DNA of 55,580 bases, from the NCBI GenBank assembly GCA_031547885.1, contig JAVBRO010000004.1:1-55580 (forward strand). Direction: 5' to 3'. This document shows positions 41,076 to 48,769 of this stretch, piece after piece. The notes below the pieces were generated by a model that had not been told where the DNA came from, did not search any database, and saw nothing but the letters and a program-made list of their open reading frames with translations. This DNA comes from UBA940 sp031547885. GTDB lineage: Bacteria > Bacteroidota > Bacteroidia > Bacteroidales > Rikenellaceae. Position 1 is the stretch's first letter. The number at the start of each line of letters is the position of its first letter. The position numbers and the translations under genes were made by a program.

Positions 41076-42167
41076 TTATTTGGTTTTAATGACTTTAGGT
41101 TTGGGTTCATGGTGCGATTCCTGCCTCGAAAGGCCGATGAATACGGCCGACAGCATCGTGAAAACATAAGCCTGGATGTATGCGATGAGCAGCTCGAGGC
41201 AGTTCATCAAAAGGCTCATGAGCAGCGAAACGGCGGTCATGCCCGTATTTACCACAGGCCCCTTGGCGACGGTTATGAAGATCAGCCCCATCAACCCCAG
41301 TATGACCGCATGTCCAGCCATGACGTTGGCGAACAGACGGATCATCAGTGCGAACGGCTTGGTGAATACACCGAACAGTTCGATGGCGGGCATCAGGGGG
41401 ATCGGTACTTTCAGCCAGATCGGCACGTCGGGCCAGAATATCTCTTTCCAATACTCCCTGTTGCCCCAGAAGTTGACCGCTATGAACGTGCAGATCGCAA
41501 GGACAAGGGTGACGGCTATATTGCCCGTCGTGGACGCCCCCCCCGGAAAGAACGGGATCAGCCCCATGAAGTTGTTCACCAGTATGAAGAAGAACGCCGT
41601 CAGCAGGTAGGGCGCATAGCGCTTGTAGTCGGGCCCTATGCACGGTTTTATCAGGTTGTCGTTGATATCCATTACGAACATCTCGACAGCGCCGGCAAGT
41701 CCCCCCGGAGCATTGTGTCCGGGCCGTTTACGGTACCAGCGCGCCGTCCAAAGGATTATTGTCACGAGTATCAGGCTGTTGATCGTCAGTGCCAGCGCAT
41801 TCTTGGTGTAGGATATATCGAACGGGCGGACGACTTCCCCCGCGCTGTTCATCTCGACTACTTTCCCGGCATACTCGGCGCCCTCTTCCGCGAGGTAGAA
41901 ACCCTTATATGGGCCGTGGTGCAGTTTCGCCGAAGAGAATATGTGCCAGCCGCTCTCCTTGCCGCGTACGATCACGGGCAGAGGTATCGTGACATGCGTA
42001 TCGCCCCACGTGGTGATATGCCATTCGTAGGAATCCCCTATATGTGAGAAGATAATGTCTTTCACATCCAGCGTTTCTTCCGCAGCAGCATCGGACGACG
42101 CCCATGCCGTGGCGGACACCCCGGTCAGAAGCATCGCACAAAACAAATATTTTAAAACCCGCTGCAT
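41076..42167 (-). CDS. atpB: ATP synthase F0 a subunit, with N-terminal extension
   Basis: A 363-residue protein, about 90 residues longer than E. coli subunit a. A signal-like N-terminus (VLKYLFCAMLLTGVSATAWAS) and about 110 residues of extracytoplasmic sequence precede the usual helices. The essential Arg lies in PFALMIRLFANVMAGH; the C-terminal helix has ELLIAYIQAYVFTMLSAVFIGLS. The extension is typical of Bacteroidetes as I recall. It starts directly after the stop of the upstream membrane gene. Confidence 0.94.
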   Translation of the reverse strand: MQRVLKYLFCAMLLTGVSATAWASSDAAAEETLDVKDIIFSHIGDSYEWHITTWGDTHVTIPLPVIVRGKESGWHIFSSAKLHHGPYKGFYLAEEGAEYAGKVVEMNSAGEVVRPFDISYTKNALALTINSLILVTIILWTARWYRKRPGHNAPGGLAGAVEMFVMDINDNLIKPCIGPDYKRYAPYLLTAFFFILVNNFMGLIPFFPGGASTTGNIAVTLVLAICTFIAVNFWGNREYWKEIFWPDVPIWLKVPIPLMPAIELFGVFTKPFALMIRLFANVMAGHAVILGLMGLIFITVAKGPVVNTGMTAVSLLMSLLMNCLELLIAYIQAYVFTMLSAVFIGLSRQESHHEPKPKVIKTK

Positions 42168-42587
42168 CTATTCAGTGCCGTTTTTTAGCGATTTCGCAAA
42201 ATTGTTATACACGGCCAGTTCAACTACCATATGTATCATATAGAATATGAAAGTCATAACCCCGAAAACCAACATATTGTCGTGCACAAGACCGTAATAG
42301 AGCAAAAGTACGGCGATGGTGCATGTGAACTTGATTGTGCGCGTGAGCATGAACACCACCAGTATCTTGCCGGGCCTGCGTTTCTCGTAATGAGCCATAA
42401 AGAGCGCCATTACTATGCTCAGCAGCGCGAAATAGGCAGGGATGGCCGGATACCACTTGAAATAGTAGCCGGGCATCGCGTATTTCAACAGCACGAAACC
42501 CACGACCCCAGCCGCAGCTATTGTCAGGAACATGTACAGCGTCATTTTGAGGTGCATCTCTTTTTTCGCTTTCGTATCCATGGACAA
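42168..42587 (-). CDS. AtpI-like membrane protein of the atp operon
   Basis: A 139-residue protein with four hydrophobic helices (about residues 17-36, 48-67, 81-103 and 108-128). It occupies the place of atpI (a c-ring assembly or cation protein) between atpC and atpB, and abuts atpB with no gap. Similarity to AtpI is not obvious from reading, so the name rests mostly on position and topology. Confidence 0.65.
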   Translation of the reverse strand: MSMDTKAKKEMHLKMTLYMFLTIAAAGVVGFVLLKYAMPGYYFKWYPAIPAYFALLSIVMALFMAHYEKRRPGKILVVFMLTRTIKFTCTIAVLLLYYGLVHDNMLVFGVMTFIFYMIHMVVELAVYNNFAKSLKNGTE

Positions 42588-42595
42588 AGTTTTTG

Positions 42596-42880
42596 TTATA
42601 CTTCATTTCCGGCATCCGCTTTCCCGTCAATATCCCCCTCTTTTGTCTCTACGCACACGGTAATCCTGTTGTCAAGTACCTCTACAAATCCTCCCTCGAT
42701 AACCACAGTTCCCGTCAGGCCTTTTCCCGCATAGGAAACAGCGCCGTCTTTCTGCAGCACGGAGATCAGCGGCGCGTGGTTCTCCAGCACCATGAACATG
42801 CCGGCTGTTCCCGGCAGCGACACGCTGTCGACTTCGCCGCTGAAAAGCGTCTTTTCGGGGGTCAGGATATCCAGATGCAT
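42596..42880 (-). CDS. atpC: ATP synthase F1 epsilon subunit, short form
   Basis: A 94-residue protein containing only the N-terminal beta-sandwich (MHLDILTPEKTLFSGEVDSVSLPGTAGMFMVLENHAPLISVL ... VIEGGFVEVLDNRITV). The two C-terminal helices that inhibit ATP hydrolysis in longer epsilon subunits (about 130-140 aa) are missing and replaced by a short acidic tail. It should still couple gamma to the c-ring. An array of 7-bp repeats lies between atpD and this gene. Confidence 0.92.
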   Translation of the reverse strand: MHLDILTPEKTLFSGEVDSVSLPGTAGMFMVLENHAPLISVLQKDGAVSYAGKGLTGTVVIEGGFVEVLDNRITVCVETKEGDIDGKADAGNEV

Positions 42881-42890
42881 CTCACTAATA

Positions 42891-42930
42891 ACTTTTCACT
42901 CTTCACTCTTCACTCTTCACTTTTCACTCA
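42891..42930. repeat. Heptamer tandem repeat between atpD and atpC
   Basis: Five to six degenerate copies of the 7-bp unit TTCACTC (GAGTGAA on the coding strand) lie between the atpD stop and the atpC start. The purine-rich coding-strand sequence ends ten bases before the atpC ATG and could influence ribosome loading. Confidence 0.75.
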
Positions 42931-44484
42931 TCAGCATGCCACCGGCGCTTTCTGCGTTTGTTCCAGAAGTTTAATACCTTTCTCGATGGCGTCGTCGATC
43001 GTGCCTACGTTCAGGAACGCCTGCTCGGGCAGATGATCCACATCGCCGTCCAGGATCATCTTGAAGCCGCGGATGGTCTCCTCGATCGGCACGATCACCC
43101 CCGGCACGCCTGTAAACTGCTCGGCGGTGTGGAACGGCTGCGACAGGAAACGCTGTATGCGCCGTGCGCGGTTCACGACCTGCCGGTCCTCTGTCGAAAG
43201 TTCATCCATACCCAGGATGGAGATAATATCCTGCAGCTCCTTGTTGCGCTGCAGTATCTGTTTCACCCGCTGCGACGTGTTGTAGTGGTCTTCCCCGACG
43301 ACCAGCGGATCGAGCAGCCGCGAGGTGGATTCCAGAGGGTCCACAGCGGGATAAATACCGAGTTCCGTTATTTTACGGCTCAACACCGTGGTAGCGTCGA
43401 GGTGCGTGAAGGTCGTGGAAGGTGCGGGGTCGGTCATGTCGTCGGCAGGCACATAGACCGCCTGTACCGAGGTGATGGAACCGTTTTTGGTCGAAGTGAT
43501 GCGTTCCTGCATGGCGCCCATTTCGGAAGCCAGCGTGGGCTGGTATCCCACGGCCGAAGGCATTCGCCCGAGCAGCGCCGAAACTTCCGAACCGGCCTGC
43601 GTGAAACGGAATATGTTGTCGATGAAGAAAAGTATGTCCTTCATTCCAGTATCGCCGTCGCGGAACGATTCGGCGATCGTAAGGCCGGAAAGCGCCACCG
43701 ACGAACGCGCCCCCGGGGGTTCGTTCATCTGCCCGAACACCAGCGTCGCCTGTGATTTCGCCAGCTCCGCCTTATCGACTTTCGAGAGGTCCCAATGTCC
43801 CTCTTCCATGCTTTTTTCGAACTCTTTACCATAGCGGATAACGTTCGATTCGATCATCTCTCTCAGCAGGTCGTTCCCTTCGCGGGTACGTTCGCCGACT
43901 CCGGCAAATACCGAGAAACCGTTGTGCTGCTTGGCAATATTATGGATCAGTTCCATGATTATCACAGTCTTGCCTACGCCCGCGCCGCCGAAAAGCCCGA
44001 TCTTCCCCCCCTTTGCATAGGGCTCCAGCAGGTCGATCACCTTGATCCCCGTCAGGAGTATCTCGCTCTCGGTAGTCAGCTCGTCGAATTTGGGAGCCTC
44101 GCGGTGAATGGGATAGCCGCCTTTGAAATCAGGCTGTACCATACCGTCGATAGCCTCGCCGACGACGTTCAGCAGCCGGCCTTTGACCTGCGCGCCGACA
44201 GGCATCCGGATCGGGCCGCCGGTCGAAACCACTTCCAGTCCGCGCCGAAGTCCGTCGGTGCTGTCCATTGCGACGGTGCGCACCATATTTCCGCCCAGGT
44301 GCTGCTGGACTTCTACGGTCAGCGCTTTGCCGTCGTCCCGCAATACGGTCAGCGCATCGTGTATCCGCGGCAGCACTATAACACCGGCCCTATCTCCGCT
44401 GTCGAACGAAACGTCCACTACGGGACCTATGACCTGCGATATGCGGCCTTTATTGTTTGTCGTAGAACCAGTTTCAGGACTCAT
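42931..44484 (-). CDS. atpD: ATP synthase F1 beta subunit
   Basis: The 517-residue catalytic subunit. P-loop GGAGVGKT, catalytic VFAGVGERTREGNDL, Walker B DILFFIDNIFRFTQAGSEVSALLGRMPSAVGYQPTLASEMG and SITSVQAVYVPADDMTDPAPSTTFTHLD are all present. It carries a short Ser/Thr/Asn N-terminal extension. It is the first gene of the operon, as is usual in Bacteroidetes. Confidence 0.98.
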   Translation of the reverse strand: MSPETGSTTNNKGRISQVIGPVVDVSFDSGDRAGVIVLPRIHDALTVLRDDGKALTVEVQQHLGGNMVRTVAMDSTDGLRRGLEVVSTGGPIRMPVGAQVKGRLLNVVGEAIDGMVQPDFKGGYPIHREAPKFDELTTESEILLTGIKVIDLLEPYAKGGKIGLFGGAGVGKTVIIMELIHNIAKQHNGFSVFAGVGERTREGNDLLREMIESNVIRYGKEFEKSMEEGHWDLSKVDKAELAKSQATLVFGQMNEPPGARSSVALSGLTIAESFRDGDTGMKDILFFIDNIFRFTQAGSEVSALLGRMPSAVGYQPTLASEMGAMQERITSTKNGSITSVQAVYVPADDMTDPAPSTTFTHLDATTVLSRKITELGIYPAVDPLESTSRLLDPLVVGEDHYNTSQRVKQILQRNKELQDIISILGMDELSTEDRQVVNRARRIQRFLSQPFHTAEQFTGVPGVIVPIEETIRGFKMILDGDVDHLPEQAFLNVGTIDDAIEKGIKLLEQTQKAPVAC

Positions 44485-44789
44485 ATAATATGCTCGTTAC
44501 TAAAATTATACTTACAAATTTACCTATACACAGCATCTCATTCTGCCGGTGTAGCTGCAGAACAATAAAACTCACGGAACCAAAAAATGCCAATGATTAT
44601 CCGGATAAAACTAAGTCATGCAAAGATAATCATATTTACATATTTAGAGTAGTTTTTAAAATATTTTACATATTAAATGGACCTGCAGGGCACTTTTAAG
44701 TACTTTGGGAGCAATTTGAACCGCTGGACGGCAGGCATTCCGGACAAAAGTTATTTAAATGCAAAGCGGGCCGTTATAGGGAAATGTAA
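44485..44789 (-). promoter_or_regulatory. Leader and candidate promoters of the atp operon
   Basis: No gene is seen in these 300 bases, which are AT-rich. Two -7-like elements face atpD: TAAATTTG (44522-44515), 30 bases before the start codon, and TATCTTTG (44628-44621), which would give a leader of about 130 bases. No clear -33 accompanies either. Confidence 0.4.
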
Positions 44790-44819
44790 AAGCCGCCTCA
44801 AAATTGCTTGAGGCGGCTT
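44790..44819 (-). terminator. Terminator after the Lys/Ala/Pro-rich gene
   Basis: AAGCCGCCTCA and TGAGGCGGCTT form a perfect 11-bp stem, followed on the minus strand by TTTACATTT. Confidence 0.8.
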
Positions 44820-44845
44820 CGATTAAATCATCCGTGGTCAGGAAT

Positions 44846-45106
44846 TTATTTCTTGGCTGCAGGTGTAGCGGCTGGTTTAGCGGCCGGTTTGGCAGCCGGT
44901 TTAGTTTCGGCTTTAGCGGCGGGTTTCGTCTCGGCTTTGGCAGCCGGTTTAGCTTCGGGCTTGGCCTCAGTTTTGGCAGCAGGGGCGGTCGATTTTGCCG
45001 TCGTAGTGGCGGGAGCGGGTTTGGCAGCGGGTTTGGATGCAGGCTGCTGGGCAGATAAGGCTACGCAGAACATCAGTGCGGACGCCAATACAAGAATTTT
45101 TTTCAT
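44846..45106 (-). CDS. Lys/Ala/Pro-rich exported protein
   Basis: An 86-residue protein with a good signal peptide (KKILVLASALMFCVALSAQ). The mature part is made almost wholly of Ala, Lys, Pro, Thr and Glu in short repeats (KPAAKAETKPAAKAETKPAAKPAAKPAA), so it is probably unfolded and strongly basic. Similar histone H1-like or TonB-linker-like stretches bind nucleic acid or cell-wall polymers, but no function can be claimed. It has its own terminator and stands alone. Confidence 0.65.
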   Translation of the reverse strand: MKKILVLASALMFCVALSAQQPASKPAAKPAPATTTAKSTAPAAKTEAKPEAKPAAKAETKPAAKAETKPAAKPAAKPAATPAAKK

Positions 45107-45444
45107 AACACAAACGATTAAAATTATTTTTCCGTTGTGTTCAGATACGCGTAGAAAATAGCGTGTATTTGGACATACAATGTTAGGTAAAACGAAGGGG
45201 CGTTGTTCCGGGAAAGGGGAAAATTTTTATTTTATTTTTTTTGACGCAATAAATGCGCCCCGGTAACAGTTTATATATTTTTTTGCCCTGTCGTTTCCGG
45301 TCCGCCGGCCTGTCCTGGGGTCTGTATAAGCCGGTATCTCTCAAGCGTCGGTGCGATTTTGTATCGCCGCAGTGCTGCTCCGATTTTGTCTCTCTGAGCA
45401 CTTCTTTGGAGTGGCAAACAGGCGTAAATCACGGCGCAAAAAAT
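45107..45444. other. Intergenic region without recognised gene
   Basis: About 340 bases between the Lys/Ala/Pro-rich gene and the tRNA terminator. I see no coding region, repeat or promoter that I can support, other than AT-rich tracts (such as TTTTATTTTATTTTTTTTGACG near 45228) that may belong to a promoter. Confidence 0.4.
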
Positions 45445-45477
45445 GCAAAACCCCTCTATAAGTCATATAGAAGGGTT
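45445..45477 (-). terminator. Terminator after tRNA-Cys
   Basis: On the minus strand AACCCTTCTATA and TATAGAGGGGTT pair around a 5-base loop, followed by TTGCATTTTTT. It lies six bases beyond the tRNA. Confidence 0.8.
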
Positions 45478-45482
45478 CGTTG

Positions 45483-45553
45483 AGGTGCGAAGCGGATTCG
45501 AACCGCTGTAGCAGGTTTTGCAGACCTGAGCCTAGCCACTCGGCCATCGCACC
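45483..45553 (-). tRNA. tRNA-Cys (anticodon GCA)
   Basis: The minus strand folds as a cloverleaf: acceptor GGTGCGA with TCGCACC, anticodon stem CAGGT/ACCTG with loop CTGCAAA giving anticodon GCA, and T arm GCGGTTCGAATCCGC. The discriminator base is U, the identity element expected for tRNA-Cys. CCA is not encoded. It lies 70 bases downstream of glyS on the same strand and may share its transcript. Confidence 0.95.
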
Positions 45554-45622
45554 GGACTTATGGGATGCAAAGGTAACAAGTTTTAGCTTTTATCCAAAAC
45601 CGCAGACCCCGTAAAACTATTT

Positions 45623-47164
45623 TCAGCTCAGTTTTTCAAGCAGCGTGCGAAGGCCCGCCTCTTTGGCGATAATGGCCGGGACTTCCGTTATCGCAACCCT
45701 CTTCTGCTCCATCGTGTCGCGGAAACGGATCGTAACGGTGTTATCCTCGACGGTCTGGTGGTCGACGGTGATGCAGAACGGCGTCCCGATGGCATCCTGG
45801 CGGCGGTAGCGCTTGCCGATGCTGTCTTTTTCGTCATACTGCACATTGTGGTCGTACTTCAGGCTGTCGATGATCGTGCGGGCGATCTCGGGCAGTCCGT
45901 CTTTCTTGACGAGCGGCAGCACGGCGGCCTTCACCGGAGCCAGCGGCGCAGGAATGCGCATCACCACCCTTTCTTCGCCGTTCTCGAGCGTCTCTTCTTT
46001 ATACGACGCCGAAAGCACCTGCAGGATCATGCGGTCGACGCCGATAGAGGTCTCGACCACATACGGAACATAGCTTTCGCCCGTTTCGGGATCGAAATAC
46101 TGCAGCTTGCGGCCCGAGAATTTCTGGTGGTTGCCCAGGTCGAAATCGGTACGCGAGTGGATACCCTCGACCTCCTTGAATCCGAACGGGAACTTGAATT
46201 CGACGTCGGCGGCGGCGTTGGCGTAGTGGGCCAGCTTGTCGTGGTCGTGGAAACGGTACATCTCGTCGCCGAAACCGAGCGAGCGGTGCCATTTCATGCG
46301 GAACTCCTTCCAGTACTCATACCACTTCATCTCTTCGCCCGGACGCACGAAATACTGCATCTCCATCTGTTCGAACTCCCTCATGCGGAAGATGAACTGT
46401 CGTGCGACGATCTCGTTGCGGAACGCCTTGCCTATCTGCGCGATGCCGAACGGGATCTTCATGCGGCCGGTCTTCTGCACGTTCAGGAAGTTGACGAAGA
46501 TGCCCTGGGCGGTTTCCGGACGCAGATATATGGTATTTGCTCCTTCAGCGACGGAGCCTATTTTGGTTTCGAACATCAGGTTGAACTGGCGCACATCGGT
46601 CCAGTTGCGCGTGCCGGAGATGGGGTCGACGATCTCGGCGTCGACGATTATCTGGCGCAGTTCCGTAAGATCGTTGTCGGTGAGGGCCTTGACCATGCGG
46701 CCGTGCACCTCGTCGCGCTTGGCCTGGAGTTCCAGCACTCGGGGCGAGGTGGCGCGGTACTGCGCCTCGTCGAACGCGTCGCCGAAACGCTTGGCGGCCT
46801 TCTCGACATCCTTGTCGATCTTTTCGTCGAGCTTTGCGAGGTGATCTTCGAGCAGAACGTCGGCGCGGTAGCGCTTCTTGGAGTCCTTGTTGTCGATCAG
46901 CGGGTCGTTGAACGCGCCGACGTGGCCCGAAGCCTCCCACGTGCGGGGATGCATGAAAATGGCAGCGTCGATGCCGACGATGTTCTCGCGCAGGCGGGTC
47001 ATCGCCTCCCACCAGTAGGCTTTTATGTTGTTCTTGAGTTCGACGCCCATCTGGCCGTAGTCGTACACGGCGCTGAGTCCGTCGTATATTTCGCTCGATG
47101 GGAAAATGAACCCGTACTCCTTTGAGTGTGCAATAAGCTTCTTGAATAATTCTTCCTGTGTCAT
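45623..47164 (-). CDS. glyS: Glycyl-tRNA synthetase, single-chain class II type
   Basis: A 513-residue homodimeric GlyRS of the eukaryote/archaea-like type, not the bacterial alpha2-beta2 enzyme. Class II motifs are visible: GFIFPSSEIYDGLSAVYDYGQMGVELKNN, motif 1/2 region YLRPETAQGIFVNFLNVQKTGRMKIPFGIAQIGKAFRNEIVARQFIFRMREFEQMEMQYFV and motif 3 ETSIGVDRMILQVL. The C-terminal anticodon-binding domain starts near LAPVKAAVLPLVKKDG. The ATG at 47164 is chosen because a -7 element TATTTTTG lies at 47197-47190, downstream of the earlier in-frame ATG at 47233. Confidence 0.96.
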   Translation of the reverse strand: MTQEELFKKLIAHSKEYGFIFPSSEIYDGLSAVYDYGQMGVELKNNIKAYWWEAMTRLRENIVGIDAAIFMHPRTWEASGHVGAFNDPLIDNKDSKKRYRADVLLEDHLAKLDEKIDKDVEKAAKRFGDAFDEAQYRATSPRVLELQAKRDEVHGRMVKALTDNDLTELRQIIVDAEIVDPISGTRNWTDVRQFNLMFETKIGSVAEGANTIYLRPETAQGIFVNFLNVQKTGRMKIPFGIAQIGKAFRNEIVARQFIFRMREFEQMEMQYFVRPGEEMKWYEYWKEFRMKWHRSLGFGDEMYRFHDHDKLAHYANAAADVEFKFPFGFKEVEGIHSRTDFDLGNHQKFSGRKLQYFDPETGESYVPYVVETSIGVDRMILQVLSASYKEETLENGEERVVMRIPAPLAPVKAAVLPLVKKDGLPEIARTIIDSLKYDHNVQYDEKDSIGKRYRRQDAIGTPFCITVDHQTVEDNTVTIRFRDTMEQKRVAITEVPAIIAKEAGLRTLLEKLS

Positions 47165-47189
47165 AGCCGTCACATTTTTACGCAAGGGA

Positions 47190-47197
47190 CAAAAATA
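47190..47197 (-). promoter_or_regulatory. -7 promoter element of glyS
   Basis: TATTTTTG on the minus strand fits TAnnTTTG, 25 bases before the glyS start codon. Confidence 0.55.
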
Positions 47198-47238
47198 GGT
47201 GATTTTAATTAATTTTACTAAATTGCACTTCAATATTA

Positions 47239-47402
47239 AGAGTTTGTCTAAATTTTATTCGCACAAAATATTATGAGTCAGTTTTTTGATGATTTTTTTG
47301 CCCGCTGAGGGAGGCGTGGCGGTTCCCACGGCGAGTGAGGCGGGTGGAAAAAGCGCAAAAAAGGACATAATAGATGTGATGAATAAATTTTAGACAAACT
47401 CT
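47239..47402. mobile_element. MITE-like element with about 21-bp terminal inverted repeats
   Basis: The ends AGAGTTTGTCTAAATTT (from 47239) and AAATTTAGACAAACTCT-type (to 47402) are complementary over about 21 bases with one indel. The 164-bp interior is an imperfect palindrome with CCCGC/GCGGG blocks and no gene. It lies between divergent glyS and the tlpA-like gene. Confidence 0.65.
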
Positions 47403-47414
47403 AATCCTGCGATT

Positions 47415-48580
47415 ATGAAAAAAACTCTTTCCCTGCTAATTCTGCCTGCATTATTGGTTTTTGCCGTTTCGTGCGGCGGCGGGCACAACATCACCGGCGG
47501 CATTAAGGGTGCTGACGGCGCTGTCGTCGTCTACGCCTATGACCTTGGCGGCAACGAAACAACAGACACTATACAGACCGGGAACGGGAAATTCGTCTAC
47601 GACATTCCGGAATCTTTGTCAGACCCTGTTTACATCATGGTAATACCCGAATCCGACATATACACCAGTCCGGATGCGGAACATTATATGCCCGAGAGCA
47701 AATCATAAACCTGATAATGGGCCGCGGCGACCGCGTCCGTGTAAACGGCGAATCCACCCCCGGCGGATTACGCTACACGGTGAAAGGATCGGAAATGAAC
47801 AGTACGATGGCCATTCACAACATGGGATTCCTACCGCTGTCAGCGAAGGCCGACAGCCTGATGATAGGGATATACGATGCGTACGCGAAACCCGAGTCCG
47901 AGCAGGACGAAGAGCAGATCGACGGACTTTACGCCGAAAGGGGGGAATATATCGGCGAAATGGCCGCCGTGCGAACGGAGTATATAAGGAACAACCCCGG
48001 CAAAGAGTTATCTGCATTTTACCTCAGATACGCCGGCGATTCCACGGAACATTATCTCGCCCTGCTGACCCCGTTCGCGACCGGAGGCCTTGCAAAACCA
48101 TATATCGAGACGCTTGAAAAGCGTCTGGCCGAACTGGAAGCGCAAAAGAAGGCCAAGGAGTCTATCGTCGAGGGGGCGCCCGCACCGGCGTTTTCGCTCG
48201 CCGACCGCGGCGGCAACATGGTCTCTCCGCTTACCGACATCAAGACAGGCTACATCGTGCTGGACTTCTGGGGCAGCTGGTGCGGATGGTGCATAAAGGG
48301 ATTCCCGAAGATGAAGGAGTATTACGCCAAATACAAGGGCAAGGTCGAATTCGTGGGGATAGACTGCCGCGACACCCGCGAACAGTGGATCGCCGCGCTC
48401 GACCAATACGAACTTCCGTGGACGCAGCTTTTCGACAACGTCGACGACAAAACGGCTGTAAAATATGCCGTCGAGGGCTATCCCACGAAGATCCTGATCG
48501 GCCCCGACCGTACGATTATCTCGATATTCCTCGGTGAAGTCGAGGAATTTTACCAGAAACTCGACGAACTGCTTAAATAA
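47415..48580 (+). pseudogene. TlpA-like thiol-disulfide lipoprotein, frameshifted
   Basis: Two reading frames make one protein. 47415-47708 encodes the lipoprotein signal (lipobox Cys20, FAVSCGGG) and the start of a DUF4369-like domain, then stops. 47717-48580, in another frame, carries the rest (GRGDRVRVNGESTPGGLRYTVKGSEMNSTM) and a thioredoxin domain with the redox motif WCGWC (YIVLDFWGSWCGWCIKGFPKMKEYY). The second frame is open upstream into REQIINLIMGRGDRV, so the break lies near 47675-47700 and needs one added base. No homopolymer is there. Intact relatives are periplasmic reductases. It is either inactivated or a sequencing error. Confidence 0.8.
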
Positions 48581-48769
48581 AATTACGAATTACGAATTCT
48601 CGGGATCAGACATAATTACGAACAGAGAGAGAGGCACTACATATTGAATCATTCTGGAAAATAGGCAGTTGCTCTCGCATTACCATCCTTTCTGAAGGAA
48701 GAGACAATTATTGCAAACATCCATGTTAAGACCGGGTTATTCCAACCATTAAATTCGTAATTCGTAATT
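48581..48769. repeat. Inverted-repeat element with 7-bp-period ends
   Basis: AATTACGAATTACGAATT (48581-48598) and its perfect complement (48752-48769) bound a 189-bp gene-free segment. Each end consists of two and a half 7-bp units. The left end abuts the tlpA-like stop and the right end overlaps the stop of the radical SAM gene. Confidence 0.75.

Noticed and set aside
42891..42930. CRISPR-like array
   Set aside because: Units are 7 bp and contiguous, without spacers. No cas gene or 25-40 bp repeat with unique spacers is present anywhere in the window.
45758..47125. A 455-codon plus-strand frame
   Set aside because: Antisense to glyS; composition is typical of a complement frame.
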